NCBI RefSeq assembly: GCF_006227205.1 | Contig: NZ_VCNG01000008.1 | Location: 186,001-250,000 of the forward strand | Reading direction: 5' to 3' | DNA length: 64,000 nt | Source: Pseudomonas sp. ICMP22404 | GTDB lineage: Bacteria > Pseudomonadota > Gammaproteobacteria > Pseudomonadales > Pseudomonadaceae | Part shown: positions 54,202-62,306 of the stretch, piece by piece | Layout: each line of letters opens with the position of its first letter | Numbering within the stretch: position 1 is the stretch's first letter | Position numbers and translations under genes: made by a program | The notes under the pieces: generated by a model | What the model saw: only the letters and a program-made list of their open reading frames with translations | What the model was told of the DNA's origin: nothing | The model's database searches: none

Positions 54202-54579
54202 CTAGAGCATCAGCTTGACGACGGACTCGCTGGGGTCGCGGGTTTTTCCGGCGGCCTTGAGCTCGGCAAGATAATCGCTCCACAAGTCGTCCTGGCGCAC
54301 TGCCAACTGGTACAGGTACTCCCAGGTGAACAGTCCGCTGTCATGACCGTCGTCGAAGGTCAATTTCAGTGCGTACTGGCCGGCGGGTTCGATCTTGGAC
54401 AAACCGACGTTGAGCTTGCCGTATTGCAGGATGGGTTTGCCGTGGCCCTGGACCTCGGCGGAAGGCGAATGCACCCGCAGGAATTCGGCGGGCAGGTGGT
54501 ACTCCTCGTCCGGCGCGTATTTCAGCGTCAGGGTCTTCGAAGCTTTGTGCAGATTGATGGCGGTGGGGAGTTTGGTCAT
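54202..54579 (-). CDS. DUF971 family protein
   Basis: 125 residues. Small beta-rich domain related to the N-terminal part of gamma-butyrobetaine hydroxylases (LHKASKTLTLKYAPDEEYHLPAEFLRV in part, LTFDDGHDSGLFTWEYLYQL). Proposed Fe-S or iron-handling links for the family are not established here. It follows hslU on the same strand, a common pairing in gamma-proteobacteria, but a REP doublet lies between. Confidence 0.88.
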   Translation of the reverse strand: MTKLPTAINLHKASKTLTLKYAPDEEYHLPAEFLRVHSPSAEVQGHGKPILQYGKLNVGLSKIEPAGQYALKLTFDDGHDSGLFTWEYLYQLAVRQDDLWSDYLAELKAAGKTRDPSESVVKLML

Positions 54580-54633
54580 GGCCTGTGGTCCGTAGCTGAA
54601 AGAACCCTGATCTACGCAGCGACACCGTCAGAT

Positions 54634-54720
54634 GTGGGAGCGAGCCTGCTCGCGAAGGCGCAGTGTCAGCCAACAATGATGTGACTGATACCCCGCTTTC
54701 GCGAGCAGGCTCGCTCCCAC
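54634..54720. repeat. REP doublet between hslU and the DUF971 gene
   Basis: GTGGGAGCGAGCCTGCTCGCGA and inverted TTCGCGAGCAGGCTCGCTCCCAC. Confidence 0.92.
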
Positions 54721-54749
54721 ACGGAACTGCGCATGCCTGTAGTGATGAG

Positions 54750-56087
54750 TTACAGGATATACCGCGACAGGTCTTCGTTCTGCGCCAATTCACCCAGGTG
54801 GCTGTTGACGTACTCGGCGTCGATGAGGATCGGCGCTTCGTCATGTTTGCTCGCCAGGTCACCGGCGCTGAACGACACTTCCTCGAGCAGTCGCTCAAGC
54901 AGCGTGTGCAGGCGGCGAGCACCGATGTTCTCGGTCTTCTCGTTGACCTGCCAGGCGATCTGCGCCAGGCGCTTGATGCCTTCTGGCGTGAACTCGATGT
55001 TCAGGCCTTCGGTCTTGAGCAGTGCGCAGTACTGTTCGGTCAGGGAGGCATGGGGCTCGCTCAGGATGCGTTCGAAGTCTTCCGGCGACAGCGCCTTGAG
55101 CTCCACACGGATCGGCAGGCGGCCTTGCAGTTCCGGCACCAGGTCACTTGGCTTGCTCAGGTGGAACGCGCCGGAGGCGATGAACAGGATATGGTCGGTC
55201 TTGACCATGCCCAGCTTGGTGTTGACCGTACAACCTTCGATCAGCGGCAGCAGGTCCCGTTGCACGCCCTCACGGGAGACGTCGGCACCGCCGACATTGC
55301 CACGCTTGGCAACCTTGTCGATTTCGTCGATGAACACGATGCCGTGCTGTTCGACGGCCTCCAGGGCCTTGGCCTTCAGTTCTTCCTCGTTGACCAGGCG
55401 GCTGGCCTCTTCATCGCGCACCAGTTTCAGCGCTTCCTTGACCTTCAGCTTGCGGCTTTTCTTCTTGCCCTTGCCCATGTTGGCGAACAGGCTCTGCAAC
55501 TGGTTGGTCATCTCTTCCATGCCCGGCGGCGCGGAAATGTCGACGCCGGACATTTCGGCCACTTCGATCTCGATTTCCTTGTCGTCCAACTGGCCTTCGC
55601 GCAGACGCTTGCGGAACAGTTGGCGGGTGTTGGAGTCCTGGGTCGCGGCGGAGTCGGCATTGAAACCCATGCGCGCCGGTGGCAGCAGGGCATCGAGGAT
55701 GCGTTCTTCGGCCGCGTCTTCGGCGCGGTGGCGGACCTTGGTGATTTCCTGTTCGCGCAGCAGCTTGATGGCGGCGTCGGCCAGGTCGCGGATGATCGAC
55801 TCGACGTCACGGCCGACATAGCCGACTTCGGTGAACTTGGTGGCCTCGACCTTGATGAACGGGGCGTTGGCGAGTTTCGCCAGGCGACGGGCGATCTCGG
55901 TTTTGCCGACACCGGTCGGGCCGATCATCAGGATGTTCTTGGGGGTCACTTCGACGCGCAGCTCTTCGGGCAGCTGCATCCGGCGCCAGCGGTTACGCAG
56001 GGCGATGGCGACGGCGCGCTTGGCATCGTCCTGGCCGATGATGTGGCGGTTGAGTTCGTGGACGATTTCGCGGGGAGTCATGGACAT
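54750..56087 (-). CDS. hslU: ATP-dependent protease ATPase subunit HslU
   Basis: AAA+ unfoldase of the HslUV protease. 445 residues. Walker A GPTGVGKTEIARRLA (~58-72), I-domain insertion ~110-245 with Lys-rich GKGKKKSRKLK, Walker B VFIDEIDKVA (~252), sensor and C-terminal LSRYIL that docks into HslV. Follows hslV after 44 nt; heat-shock promoter upstream of hslV. Confidence 0.97.
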   Translation of the reverse strand: MSMTPREIVHELNRHIIGQDDAKRAVAIALRNRWRRMQLPEELRVEVTPKNILMIGPTGVGKTEIARRLAKLANAPFIKVEATKFTEVGYVGRDVESIIRDLADAAIKLLREQEITKVRHRAEDAAEERILDALLPPARMGFNADSAATQDSNTRQLFRKRLREGQLDDKEIEIEVAEMSGVDISAPPGMEEMTNQLQSLFANMGKGKKKSRKLKVKEALKLVRDEEASRLVNEEELKAKALEAVEQHGIVFIDEIDKVAKRGNVGGADVSREGVQRDLLPLIEGCTVNTKLGMVKTDHILFIASGAFHLSKPSDLVPELQGRLPIRVELKALSPEDFERILSEPHASLTEQYCALLKTEGLNIEFTPEGIKRLAQIAWQVNEKTENIGARRLHTLLERLLEEVSFSAGDLASKHDEAPILIDAEYVNSHLGELAQNEDLSRYIL

Positions 56088-56131
56088 AGTAGTTGGCGGT
56101 CCTCAAGCAAGAATGAGCCGGGGTACGGGCT

Positions 56132-56662
56132 TCATTCTGCGAGATCCTGCTCCTCAATGGTTTGGGTATGGTTGGTGAAGACACAGATGTCGCCGGCAAT
56201 GCCCAGGGCGGTCTCGACGATTTCACGGGCCGACAGGTCGGTCTTCTTCAGCAGCGCACTGGCGGCGGCCTGGGCGTAGGCGCCCCCGGAACCCATGGCG
56301 ATCAGGCCGTCTTCGGGCTCAACCACATCGCCGTTGCCGGTGATGATCAGGGAGGCGTCCTTGTTGGCGACCGCCAGCATGGCTTCGAGGCGGCTGAGGG
56401 AACGGTCGGTGCGCCACTCCTTGGCCAGCTCAACGGCGGCCCGAACCAGATGGCCCTGGTGTTTTTCCAACTGGCCTTCGAAGCGCTCGAACAAGGTAAA
56501 AGCGTCGGCAGTGGCCCCGGCGAAGCCGGCGATTACCTGGCCGTGATACAGGCGGCGGACTTTCTTCGCATTGCCTTTCATCACGGTATTGCCCAGTGAA
56601 ACCTGGCCGTCGCCGCCCATGACGACTTTGCCATGACGGCGGACTGAAACGATGGTGGTCAA
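56132..56662 (-). CDS. hslV: ATP-dependent protease peptidase subunit HslV
   Basis: Threonine peptidase of HslUV. Start set at TTG 56662, which encodes Met-Thr-Thr-Ile-Val; removal of Met exposes the catalytic Thr1 as the mechanism requires. An in-frame GTG at 56677 would add five residues and bury Thr1. The result is 176 residues, the standard length. GGAG lies 9 nt before TTG. Motifs GDGQVSLG and AGFAGATADAFTLFERFE. Expected sigma-32 control: see the promoter at 56710. Confidence 0.96.
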   Translation of the reverse strand: MTTIVSVRRHGKVVMGGDGQVSLGNTVMKGNAKKVRRLYHGQVIAGFAGATADAFTLFERFEGQLEKHQGHLVRAAVELAKEWRTDRSLSRLEAMLAVANKDASLIITGNGDVVEPEDGLIAMGSGGAYAQAAASALLKKTDLSAREIVETALGIAGDICVFTNHTQTIEEQDLAE

Positions 56663-56709
56663 GGGAAGAGTCTCCACGCAGCGGGGCGAAAATGCCCGGA
56701 TGAAAACTC

Positions 56710-56737
56710 ATATGGGGGTGACGTGGGGTTTTTCAAC
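56710..56737 (-). promoter_or_regulatory. sigma-32 heat-shock promoter of hslVU
   Basis: Minus strand GTTGAAA, 13 nt, CCCCATAT: -35 TTGAAA and -10 CCCCATNT both match the RpoH consensus. Start predicted near 56703, about 40 nt before the TTG codon. Confidence 0.85.
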
Positions 56738-56775
56738 TGCGGCGTGGGCGAGAGGACGGGTGGTCTCTTACTGAT

Positions 56776-56873
56776 CGTGCCCACGCTCCGCGTGGGCATG
56801 CAGCCCGTGACGCTCCGCGTCACTGGACGCGGAGCGTCCCCTGAGGCGTTCCCACGCGGAGCGTGGGAACGAT
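56776..56873. repeat. nested inverted repeat (CGTTCCCACGC class)
   Basis: CGTGCCCACGCTCCGCGTGGGCATGC at left, inverted CGTTCCCACGCGGAGCGTGGGAACG at right (given as class names), inner GACGCTCCGCGTC / GACGCGGAGCGTC. Same family as 24538-24646. Between the SPOR gene and the hslVU promoter. Confidence 0.9.
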
Positions 56874-56883
56874 CAGTAGGCTA

Positions 56884-57579
56884 CTAGCGGCTCTGGCGTT
56901 GTTGTAACAGCAGGTTGCTAAAGCCGCTGCTGGCCAGTTGTTTCTGCGCCTTGGTCAGTTCCTCGCGGTTGCTGAACGGGCCGACCATGACCCGATACCA
57001 GGTTTCGTCCTTCACGGTCCCGGACTCCACCGACACGGATTGGCCCTGCAAGATGATCTGCGCCCGGACCTTGTCGGCGTCGGCTTCCTTGCGGAACGAA
57101 CCGGCTTGCAGGAAGAACTTCGTCACCGGCGCGGCTTTCTGCACGGGTGGCGCCGGTGGCGGCGTGATGCCAGCCAGGGCCGCCTGGGCGCGGGCGGTGT
57201 CGATCTTCGCGGCTTCGGCCGGAGTGACCGGCGTGGCGGGCACTTGTGGCGTCGGCAGGGTTTTTTCCGGTACCGCATCAGGCGGCACGATGACTTCCGA
57301 CTCCGGCAGCAGGGTGTAGAAGTCGTATTTCGGCTTCACCGGTTGCGTCGGGCTCGGCGGAGTCTTGTTGGCCTCGGCGATGCGCGTGGCTTTCTGCTGC
57401 TCCTGGCGAACGCGCTTGACGTCATCGCCCTGGCCCGGCTCCAGTTTCATCAGGAACACGATGAAGGCGCCGACGCTCAGGCCGATCGCCATCCACAACC
57501 AGCCCGGAATCGGCTTCTTGGCCGGGGCCTGGTAACGACTGGCGCCGCGTTTGGGGGCAGGTTTTTTCTTGGCAGCCAA
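56884..57579 (-). CDS. SPOR-domain inner-membrane protein (FtsN-like)
   Basis: 231 residues from a TTG start overlapping the argS end region. Basic cytoplasmic N-terminus (AAKKKPAPKRG), one TM helix (IPGWLWMAIGLSVGAFIVFLM, ~28-46 in part), a Pro-rich periplasmic linker, and a C-terminal SPOR domain (FFLQAGSFRKEADADKVRA ... YRVMVGPFSNREELTKAQ) that binds denuded septal glycan. Bitopic layout as in FtsN, so a role in division is likely. One nt separates it from argS. Confidence 0.9.
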   Translation of the reverse strand: MAAKKKPAPKRGASRYQAPAKKPIPGWLWMAIGLSVGAFIVFLMKLEPGQGDDVKRVRQEQQKATRIAEANKTPPSPTQPVKPKYDFYTLLPESEVIVPPDAVPEKTLPTPQVPATPVTPAEAAKIDTARAQAALAGITPPPAPPVQKAAPVTKFFLQAGSFRKEADADKVRAQIILQGQSVSVESGTVKDETWYRVMVGPFSNREELTKAQKQLASSGFSNLLLQQRQSR

Positions 57580-57580
57580 C

Positions 57581-59317
57581 TTACATGCGCTCCAGCGTTT
57601 CCAGGCCCAGCAGTTCCAGGCCTTGCTTGAGGGTGCGTCCGGTCAGCGCGGCGAGGCGCAGGCGGCTCTGCATTTGCTCCGGGGTGTCGGCGCTCAGGAT
57701 CGGGCAGTTCTCGTAGAAGCTGGAGAACAGACCGGCCACGTCATACAGGTACGCGCACAGGGTGTGGGGTGTGCCCTTGTCGGCGACGTTGTTCAGCACT
57801 TCGCCGAACTGCGCCAACCTCGCTGCCAGTTCCTGTTCGTGAGCCGCCTCCAGCACAATCCGGCCATCCACCTCGTCGAAGCTTTTGCCGAGCTTGCGGA
57901 ACACGCCTGCCACGCGGGTGTACGCGTACAGCAGGTACGGCGCGGTGTTACCTTCGAAATTGAGCATCAGGTCGAAGTTGAAGCTGTAGTCGCTGGTGCG
58001 GTGCTTGGACAGGTCGGCGTACTTCACCGCGTCGATGCCCACGACTTTGGCGATCTGGCGCAGTTCGTCCTCGGCCAGGTCCGGGTTCTTGCCCTTGACC
58101 AGGGTGTAGGCGCGCTCCTGGGCTTCGGTCAGCAGGTCGATCAATTTCACCGTGCCGCCGTCGCGGGTCTTGAACGGACGGCCATCGGCACCGTTCATGG
58201 TACCGAAGCCCATGTGCTCCATTTCCATCGGGCGAGGTACGAAGCCGGCCAGGCGGGCCACTTCGAACACTTGCTGGAAGTGCAGGGCCTGACGCTGGTC
58301 GACGAAGTACAGGACCCGGTCCGCCTTCAGCACGCTGTTGCGATAGCGCACGGCCGCCAGGTCAGTGGTGGCGTAGAGGTAGCCGCCGTCGGCCTTGACG
58401 ATGATCACCGGCAGAGGCTCGCCGTCGGCGGTCTTGAACTGGTCGAGGAACACGCACTGGGCGCCGTTGCTCTCTACCAGCAAGCCCTTGGCCCGAAGGT
58501 CGTTGACCACATTGATCAGGTCGTCGTTGTAGGCGCTTTCGCCCATCACGTCGGCCATGGTCAGCTTGACGTTCAGCAGTTCGTAGATTTTCTGGCAGTG
58601 GGACAGGGAGATGTCCTTGAACTTGCTCCACAGGGCCAGGCACTCGGCATCGCCGGCCTGCAACTTGACCACCAGGCCACGGGCGCGGTCAGCGAACTCC
58701 GGCGACTCGTCGAAGCGCTGCTTGGCGGCGCGGTAGAAGTTCTCCAGGTCCGACAGTTCGTCGCTGGTGATTGGGTTTTCCTGCAGGTAGGCCATCAGCA
58801 TGCCGAACTGGGTGCCCCAGTCGCCGACGTGGTTCTGCCGGATCACGGTGTCGCCCAGGAACTCCAGGACCCGGGCCACGCCATCGCCAATGATGGTCGA
58901 GCGCAGGTGGCCGACGTGCATTTCCTTGGCGAGGTTCGGCGCGGACAGGTCGACCACGGTGCGTTGCAACGGGCCGGCTTTGCGCACGCCGAGGCGTTCG
59001 TCGGCCAGGGCGGCGTCCAGGCGCGAGGCCAGGGCCTGGGTATTCTGGAAAAAGTTGATGAACCCGGGGCCGGCGATGTCTGCCTTGGTGACGTTTTCGT
59101 CAGCCGGCAGCGCAGCGATGATTTTCTCGGCCAGGTCCCGTGGTTTCATTCCGGCCGGTTTTGCCAGCATCATTGCGATGTTGCTGGCAAAGTCGCCATG
59201 GGTCTTGTCGCGGGTGTTTTCGACCTGAATCGCCGGCGACAGGCCTTCTGGCAACACACCTTCAGCGACGAGTTGGGTGATGGCTTGCTGGATGAGCTGG
59301 CGAATGGTGTCTTTCAT
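57581..59317 (-). CDS. argS: arginyl-tRNA synthetase
   Basis: Charges tRNA-Arg; class I enzyme. 578 residues from ATG 59317 (MKDTIRQLIQQAI). HIGH-like HVGHLRSTIIGD (~residue 127), ArgRS N-terminal Add1 domain at the start, C-terminal DALR anticodon-binding domain ending LGLETLERM. The KMSK Lys is degenerate, as in most ArgRS. An upstream in-frame TTG would add five residues and is less likely. Confidence 0.97.
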   Translation of the reverse strand: MKDTIRQLIQQAITQLVAEGVLPEGLSPAIQVENTRDKTHGDFASNIAMMLAKPAGMKPRDLAEKIIAALPADENVTKADIAGPGFINFFQNTQALASRLDAALADERLGVRKAGPLQRTVVDLSAPNLAKEMHVGHLRSTIIGDGVARVLEFLGDTVIRQNHVGDWGTQFGMLMAYLQENPITSDELSDLENFYRAAKQRFDESPEFADRARGLVVKLQAGDAECLALWSKFKDISLSHCQKIYELLNVKLTMADVMGESAYNDDLINVVNDLRAKGLLVESNGAQCVFLDQFKTADGEPLPVIIVKADGGYLYATTDLAAVRYRNSVLKADRVLYFVDQRQALHFQQVFEVARLAGFVPRPMEMEHMGFGTMNGADGRPFKTRDGGTVKLIDLLTEAQERAYTLVKGKNPDLAEDELRQIAKVVGIDAVKYADLSKHRTSDYSFNFDLMLNFEGNTAPYLLYAYTRVAGVFRKLGKSFDEVDGRIVLEAAHEQELAARLAQFGEVLNNVADKGTPHTLCAYLYDVAGLFSSFYENCPILSADTPEQMQSRLRLAALTGRTLKQGLELLGLETLERM

Positions 59318-59449
59318 GGTCTTCTCTTTCAACCGCAGGCGCGGCGGCGCTTCGATGCGCTGGTGGAAAAACTGGGCATTATCCGTGGGGAAGACGGGCT
59401 TGCCAACTGTAGCGGGTCGGTTGGGGGCCGGTGGTGACTATTCGGACGC

Positions 59450-59520
59450 CATCGCGAGCAGGCTCGCTCCCACATTGGAATGCGATTTCCTGTGGGAGCG
59501 AGCCTGCTCCGGGCGGCGAT
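59450..59520. repeat. asymmetric outward REP doublet between argS and priA
   Basis: ATCGCGAGCAGGCTCGCTCCCAC, 19-nt spacer, then the long-tail variant GTGGGAGCGAGCCTGCTCCGG GCGGCGAT. Another mixed-arm element. Confidence 0.86.
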
Positions 59521-59527
59521 ATTCCAT

Positions 59528-61747
59528 TCAGTACAAATCCACCGGATCCACATCCATCGACCAGCGTACCGCTCGTCCGCTGGGCATCTGTTCCAGTACC
59601 AGCAGCCAGGCGCTCAGTAGGCGATGTAGCGGCGCCCGGGCATTGGCTTGTAACAAGAGTTGCGCCCGATAGCGCCCCGCGCGTCGTTCCATCGGCGCTG
59701 GTACCGGGCCCAGCAACTCGATTCCGCTCAGGTTCTGCTCGGCCAGCAGGCGCTCGGCCTCGCTGCAGGCGTCGTCAAGAAAGCCTTCGGCCTGCCCCGG
59801 CTTGTGGGCTTCGGCCCGCAACAGCGCCAGATGGGCAAACGGCGGCAGGCCGGCGCTGCGGCGCTCGCTCAAGGCTTGCTCGGCGAAGGCGAAGTAGCCT
59901 TGCTCGGTCAGTTGTATCAGCAGCGGGTGGTCCGCCAGGTGGGTCTGGATAATCACCTTGCCCGGCTCTTCGGCCCGCCCGGCACGGCCGGCAACCTGGA
60001 CGATCAGTTGCGCCATGCGTTCGCTGGCACGGAAATCCCCGGAGAACAGCCCGCCGTCGGCGTCCAGGATCGACACCAGCGTCACCCGGGGGAAGTGGTG
60101 TCCTTTGGCGAGCATCTGCGTGCCCACCAGGATGCAGGGCTGGCCTTTCTGGATCGTGGTGAACAACTGGTTCATCGCGTCCTTGCGCGACGTGCTGTCA
60201 CGATCCACCCGCAGCACCGGGTAATGGGGAAAGAGAATGCCCAGGCGCTCTTCGGCGCGTTCGGTGCCGGCGCCCACCGGACGCAAGTCCACCTTGCCGC
60301 ATTGCGGGCAATGCCTCGGTACTCGCTCGGTGTGGCCGCAGTGGTGGCAACGCAGCTCGCCGTAGCGTTGATGCACGGTCATCCGCGCGTCGCAGCGTTC
60401 GCAGCCGGACATCCAGCCACAGTCATGGCACAGCAGGGTCGGGGCGAACCCGCGGCGGTTGAGAAACACCAGGACCTGCTGGCCGGCAGCCAACGTCTGG
60501 CCGATGGCTTGCTGCATCGGCCCGGAAATGCCGCTGTCCAGTGGGCGGCTCTTTACGTCCAGGCGCAGGAACCGCGGCTGTTTGGCACCGCCGGCCCGTT
60601 CGTTCAGGCGCAGGAGCCCATAGCGACCGGTGTAGGCGTTGTGCAGGCTCTCCAGGGAGGGCGTCGCCGAGCCGAGGACAATGGGAATGTCCTCCTGGCG
60701 GGCCCGCACCAGGGCCAGGTCGCGGGCGTGGTAGCGCAGGCCTTCCTGCTGTTTATACGAGCCGTCGTGTTCTTCGTCGATGATGATCAGCCCGGGGTTC
60801 TTCATCGGCGTGAAGAGGGCCGAGCGGGTGCCGATGATGATATCGGCCTCGCCGTCCCGGGCGGCCAGCCAGGCTTCCAGGCGTTCGCGGTCATTGACCG
60901 CCGAATGCACCAGGGCGATCCGGGCGTTGAAACGCTGTTCGAAGCGCGCGAGGGTCTGTGGACCGAGGTTGATTTCCGGAATCAGCACCAGGGCCTGCTT
61001 GCCCGCTTCCAGGGTCTGGCGGATGAGCTGGAGATAGACTTCGGTCTTGCCGCTGCCGGTGACGCCCGCCAGCAGAAAGGCGTGATAACTGTCGAAGCCT
61101 GCGCGGATCGCTTCGCAAGCCGCTCGCTGTTCGGCATTGAGCGGCAGTTCCGGCTGGGCCAGCCAATGTTCATGACGGGCGCCCGGGGCATGCCGGCGGA
61201 CTTCCACCTGGACCAGATCCTTGGCCAACAGCAGGTCGAGGCTGTCCTTGCTGAGCATCAGCTTGCTCAGCAACTGATGCGCCACGCCGTGGGGATGCTG
61301 GGCAAGCGTCGCCAGGGCTTCGCGTTGACGGGGCGCGCGGGCGATGCGCGGGTCATCCAGCGAAGCCCCCGGTGCCACCGACCAGAACCGCTCCTGGCGT
61401 GCTTCGGCCGGTTCGCCCTGGCGCAGCAACACCGGCAACGCCCAACTCAGGGTGTCGCCGAGGCTGTGCTGGTAATACTGGGCGGTCCACAGGCACAGCT
61501 TGAACAACGAGGTCGGCAGCGGCGGCGTGGCATCGAGCAGCGCCAGGGCGGGCTTGAGCTTGTCGGCGGGGACCTCGCTGTGGTCGGTGACTTCCACCAG
61601 AATGCCGATCATTTCCCGCCGACCGAACGGCACCCGCAAGCGCATGCCCGGTTGCAGCCGGGCACGCGGGACTCCGGCCGGGGCGCGATAGTCGAACAGG
61701 CGGCGCAGGGGCGAAGGCAGGGCGAGGCGCAGGATGGCGTCGGGCAC
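59528..61747 (-). CDS. priA: primosomal protein N' (replication restart helicase)
   Basis: 3'-5' helicase that reloads the replisome at stalled forks. 739 residues from GTG 61747 (VPDAILRLALPSPLRRLFDY), the normal PriA length; longer frames read through the REP element. Walker A GVTGSGKTEVY (~232), DEEH box IIIDEEHDGSYKQQ (~325), eight zinc-binding Cys between CHDCGWMSGCERC and CPQCGKV (~437-478). Divergent from rpmE. Confidence 0.96.
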   Translation of the reverse strand: MPDAILRLALPSPLRRLFDYRAPAGVPRARLQPGMRLRVPFGRREMIGILVEVTDHSEVPADKLKPALALLDATPPLPTSLFKLCLWTAQYYQHSLGDTLSWALPVLLRQGEPAEARQERFWSVAPGASLDDPRIARAPRQREALATLAQHPHGVAHQLLSKLMLSKDSLDLLLAKDLVQVEVRRHAPGARHEHWLAQPELPLNAEQRAACEAIRAGFDSYHAFLLAGVTGSGKTEVYLQLIRQTLEAGKQALVLIPEINLGPQTLARFEQRFNARIALVHSAVNDRERLEAWLAARDGEADIIIGTRSALFTPMKNPGLIIIDEEHDGSYKQQEGLRYHARDLALVRARQEDIPIVLGSATPSLESLHNAYTGRYGLLRLNERAGGAKQPRFLRLDVKSRPLDSGISGPMQQAIGQTLAAGQQVLVFLNRRGFAPTLLCHDCGWMSGCERCDARMTVHQRYGELRCHHCGHTERVPRHCPQCGKVDLRPVGAGTERAEERLGILFPHYPVLRVDRDSTSRKDAMNQLFTTIQKGQPCILVGTQMLAKGHHFPRVTLVSILDADGGLFSGDFRASERMAQLIVQVAGRAGRAEEPGKVIIQTHLADHPLLIQLTEQGYFAFAEQALSERRSAGLPPFAHLALLRAEAHKPGQAEGFLDDACSEAERLLAEQNLSGIELLGPVPAPMERRAGRYRAQLLLQANARAPLHRLLSAWLLVLEQMPSGRAVRWSMDVDPVDLY

Positions 61748-61789
61748 GCGGGGATCTCGATAGCAAATCAGAAGGGCTGGGTGCACCCT

Positions 61790-61904
61790 GTGGGAGCGAG
61801 CCTGCTCCGGGCGGCGATCCGACGATAGCGGTGGTTCAGCAACCTGCACAGTGACTGACACGCCGCCATCGTCGGATCGCCGCCCGGAGCAGGCTCGCTC
61901 CCAC
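61790..61904. repeat. long-tail REP doublet between priA and rpmE
   Basis: Symmetric arms of the longer variant GTGGGAGCGAGCCTGCTCCGG GCGGCGATCCGACGAT and its inverted copy. This is the only symmetric long-tail element in the window; half-elements of it occur at 16769 and 59450. Confidence 0.9.
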
Positions 61905-61948
61905 AGTTGAGGTCGGGAGCCTAGCAGACGGTTGGTACAAGGCATAGC

Positions 61949-61976
61949 TTGCGTCATCGTCGATGTCTGGTAGAAT
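61949..61976 (+). promoter_or_regulatory. sigma-70 promoter of rpmE
   Basis: TTGCGT, 16 nt, TAGAAT with a TGG extended -10. Predicted start near 61983, leader about 64 nt before the ATG at 62047. Confidence 0.72.
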
Positions 61977-62046
61977 CCGCGCCCTAATTACGTGCGGTAT
62001 TCAACAATAGTGTTGGGTGGCGGCACGCTAGCCTGAGGAAAACACC

Positions 62047-62265
62047 ATGAAAGCCGATATCCATCCGGAATACCCAGCCATTGCTGTAACCTGCAGCTGC
62101 GGCAACAAGTTCGAAACCCGTTCGACCTACGGCAAAGCCCTGGCGATCGACGTTTGCAACGAATGCCACCCGTTCTACACCGGTAAGCAAAAGACTCTGG
62201 ATACCGGTGGTCGCGTTCAGAAGTTCGCAGACCGTTTCGGTGCTTTCGGCGCCAAAAAGGCCTGA
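62047..62265 (+). CDS. rpmE: 50S ribosomal protein L31, zinc-binding type
   Basis: 72 residues. Zinc ligands Cys16, Cys18, Cys37 and Cys40 (CSC and CNEC), so it is the C+ form that holds zinc, not the Zur-regulated replacement. RBS TGAGGAAA before ATG. Followed after ~45 nt by a terminator that lies in the next coding sequence. Confidence 0.97.
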   Translation: MKADIHPEYPAIAVTCSCGNKFETRSTYGKALAIDVCNECHPFYTGKQKTLDTGGRVQKFADRFGAFGAKKA

Positions 62266-62306
62266 GACTGATCATTTTGGCGGGTCGTTTCGACGGCTGC
62301 GAAGTG

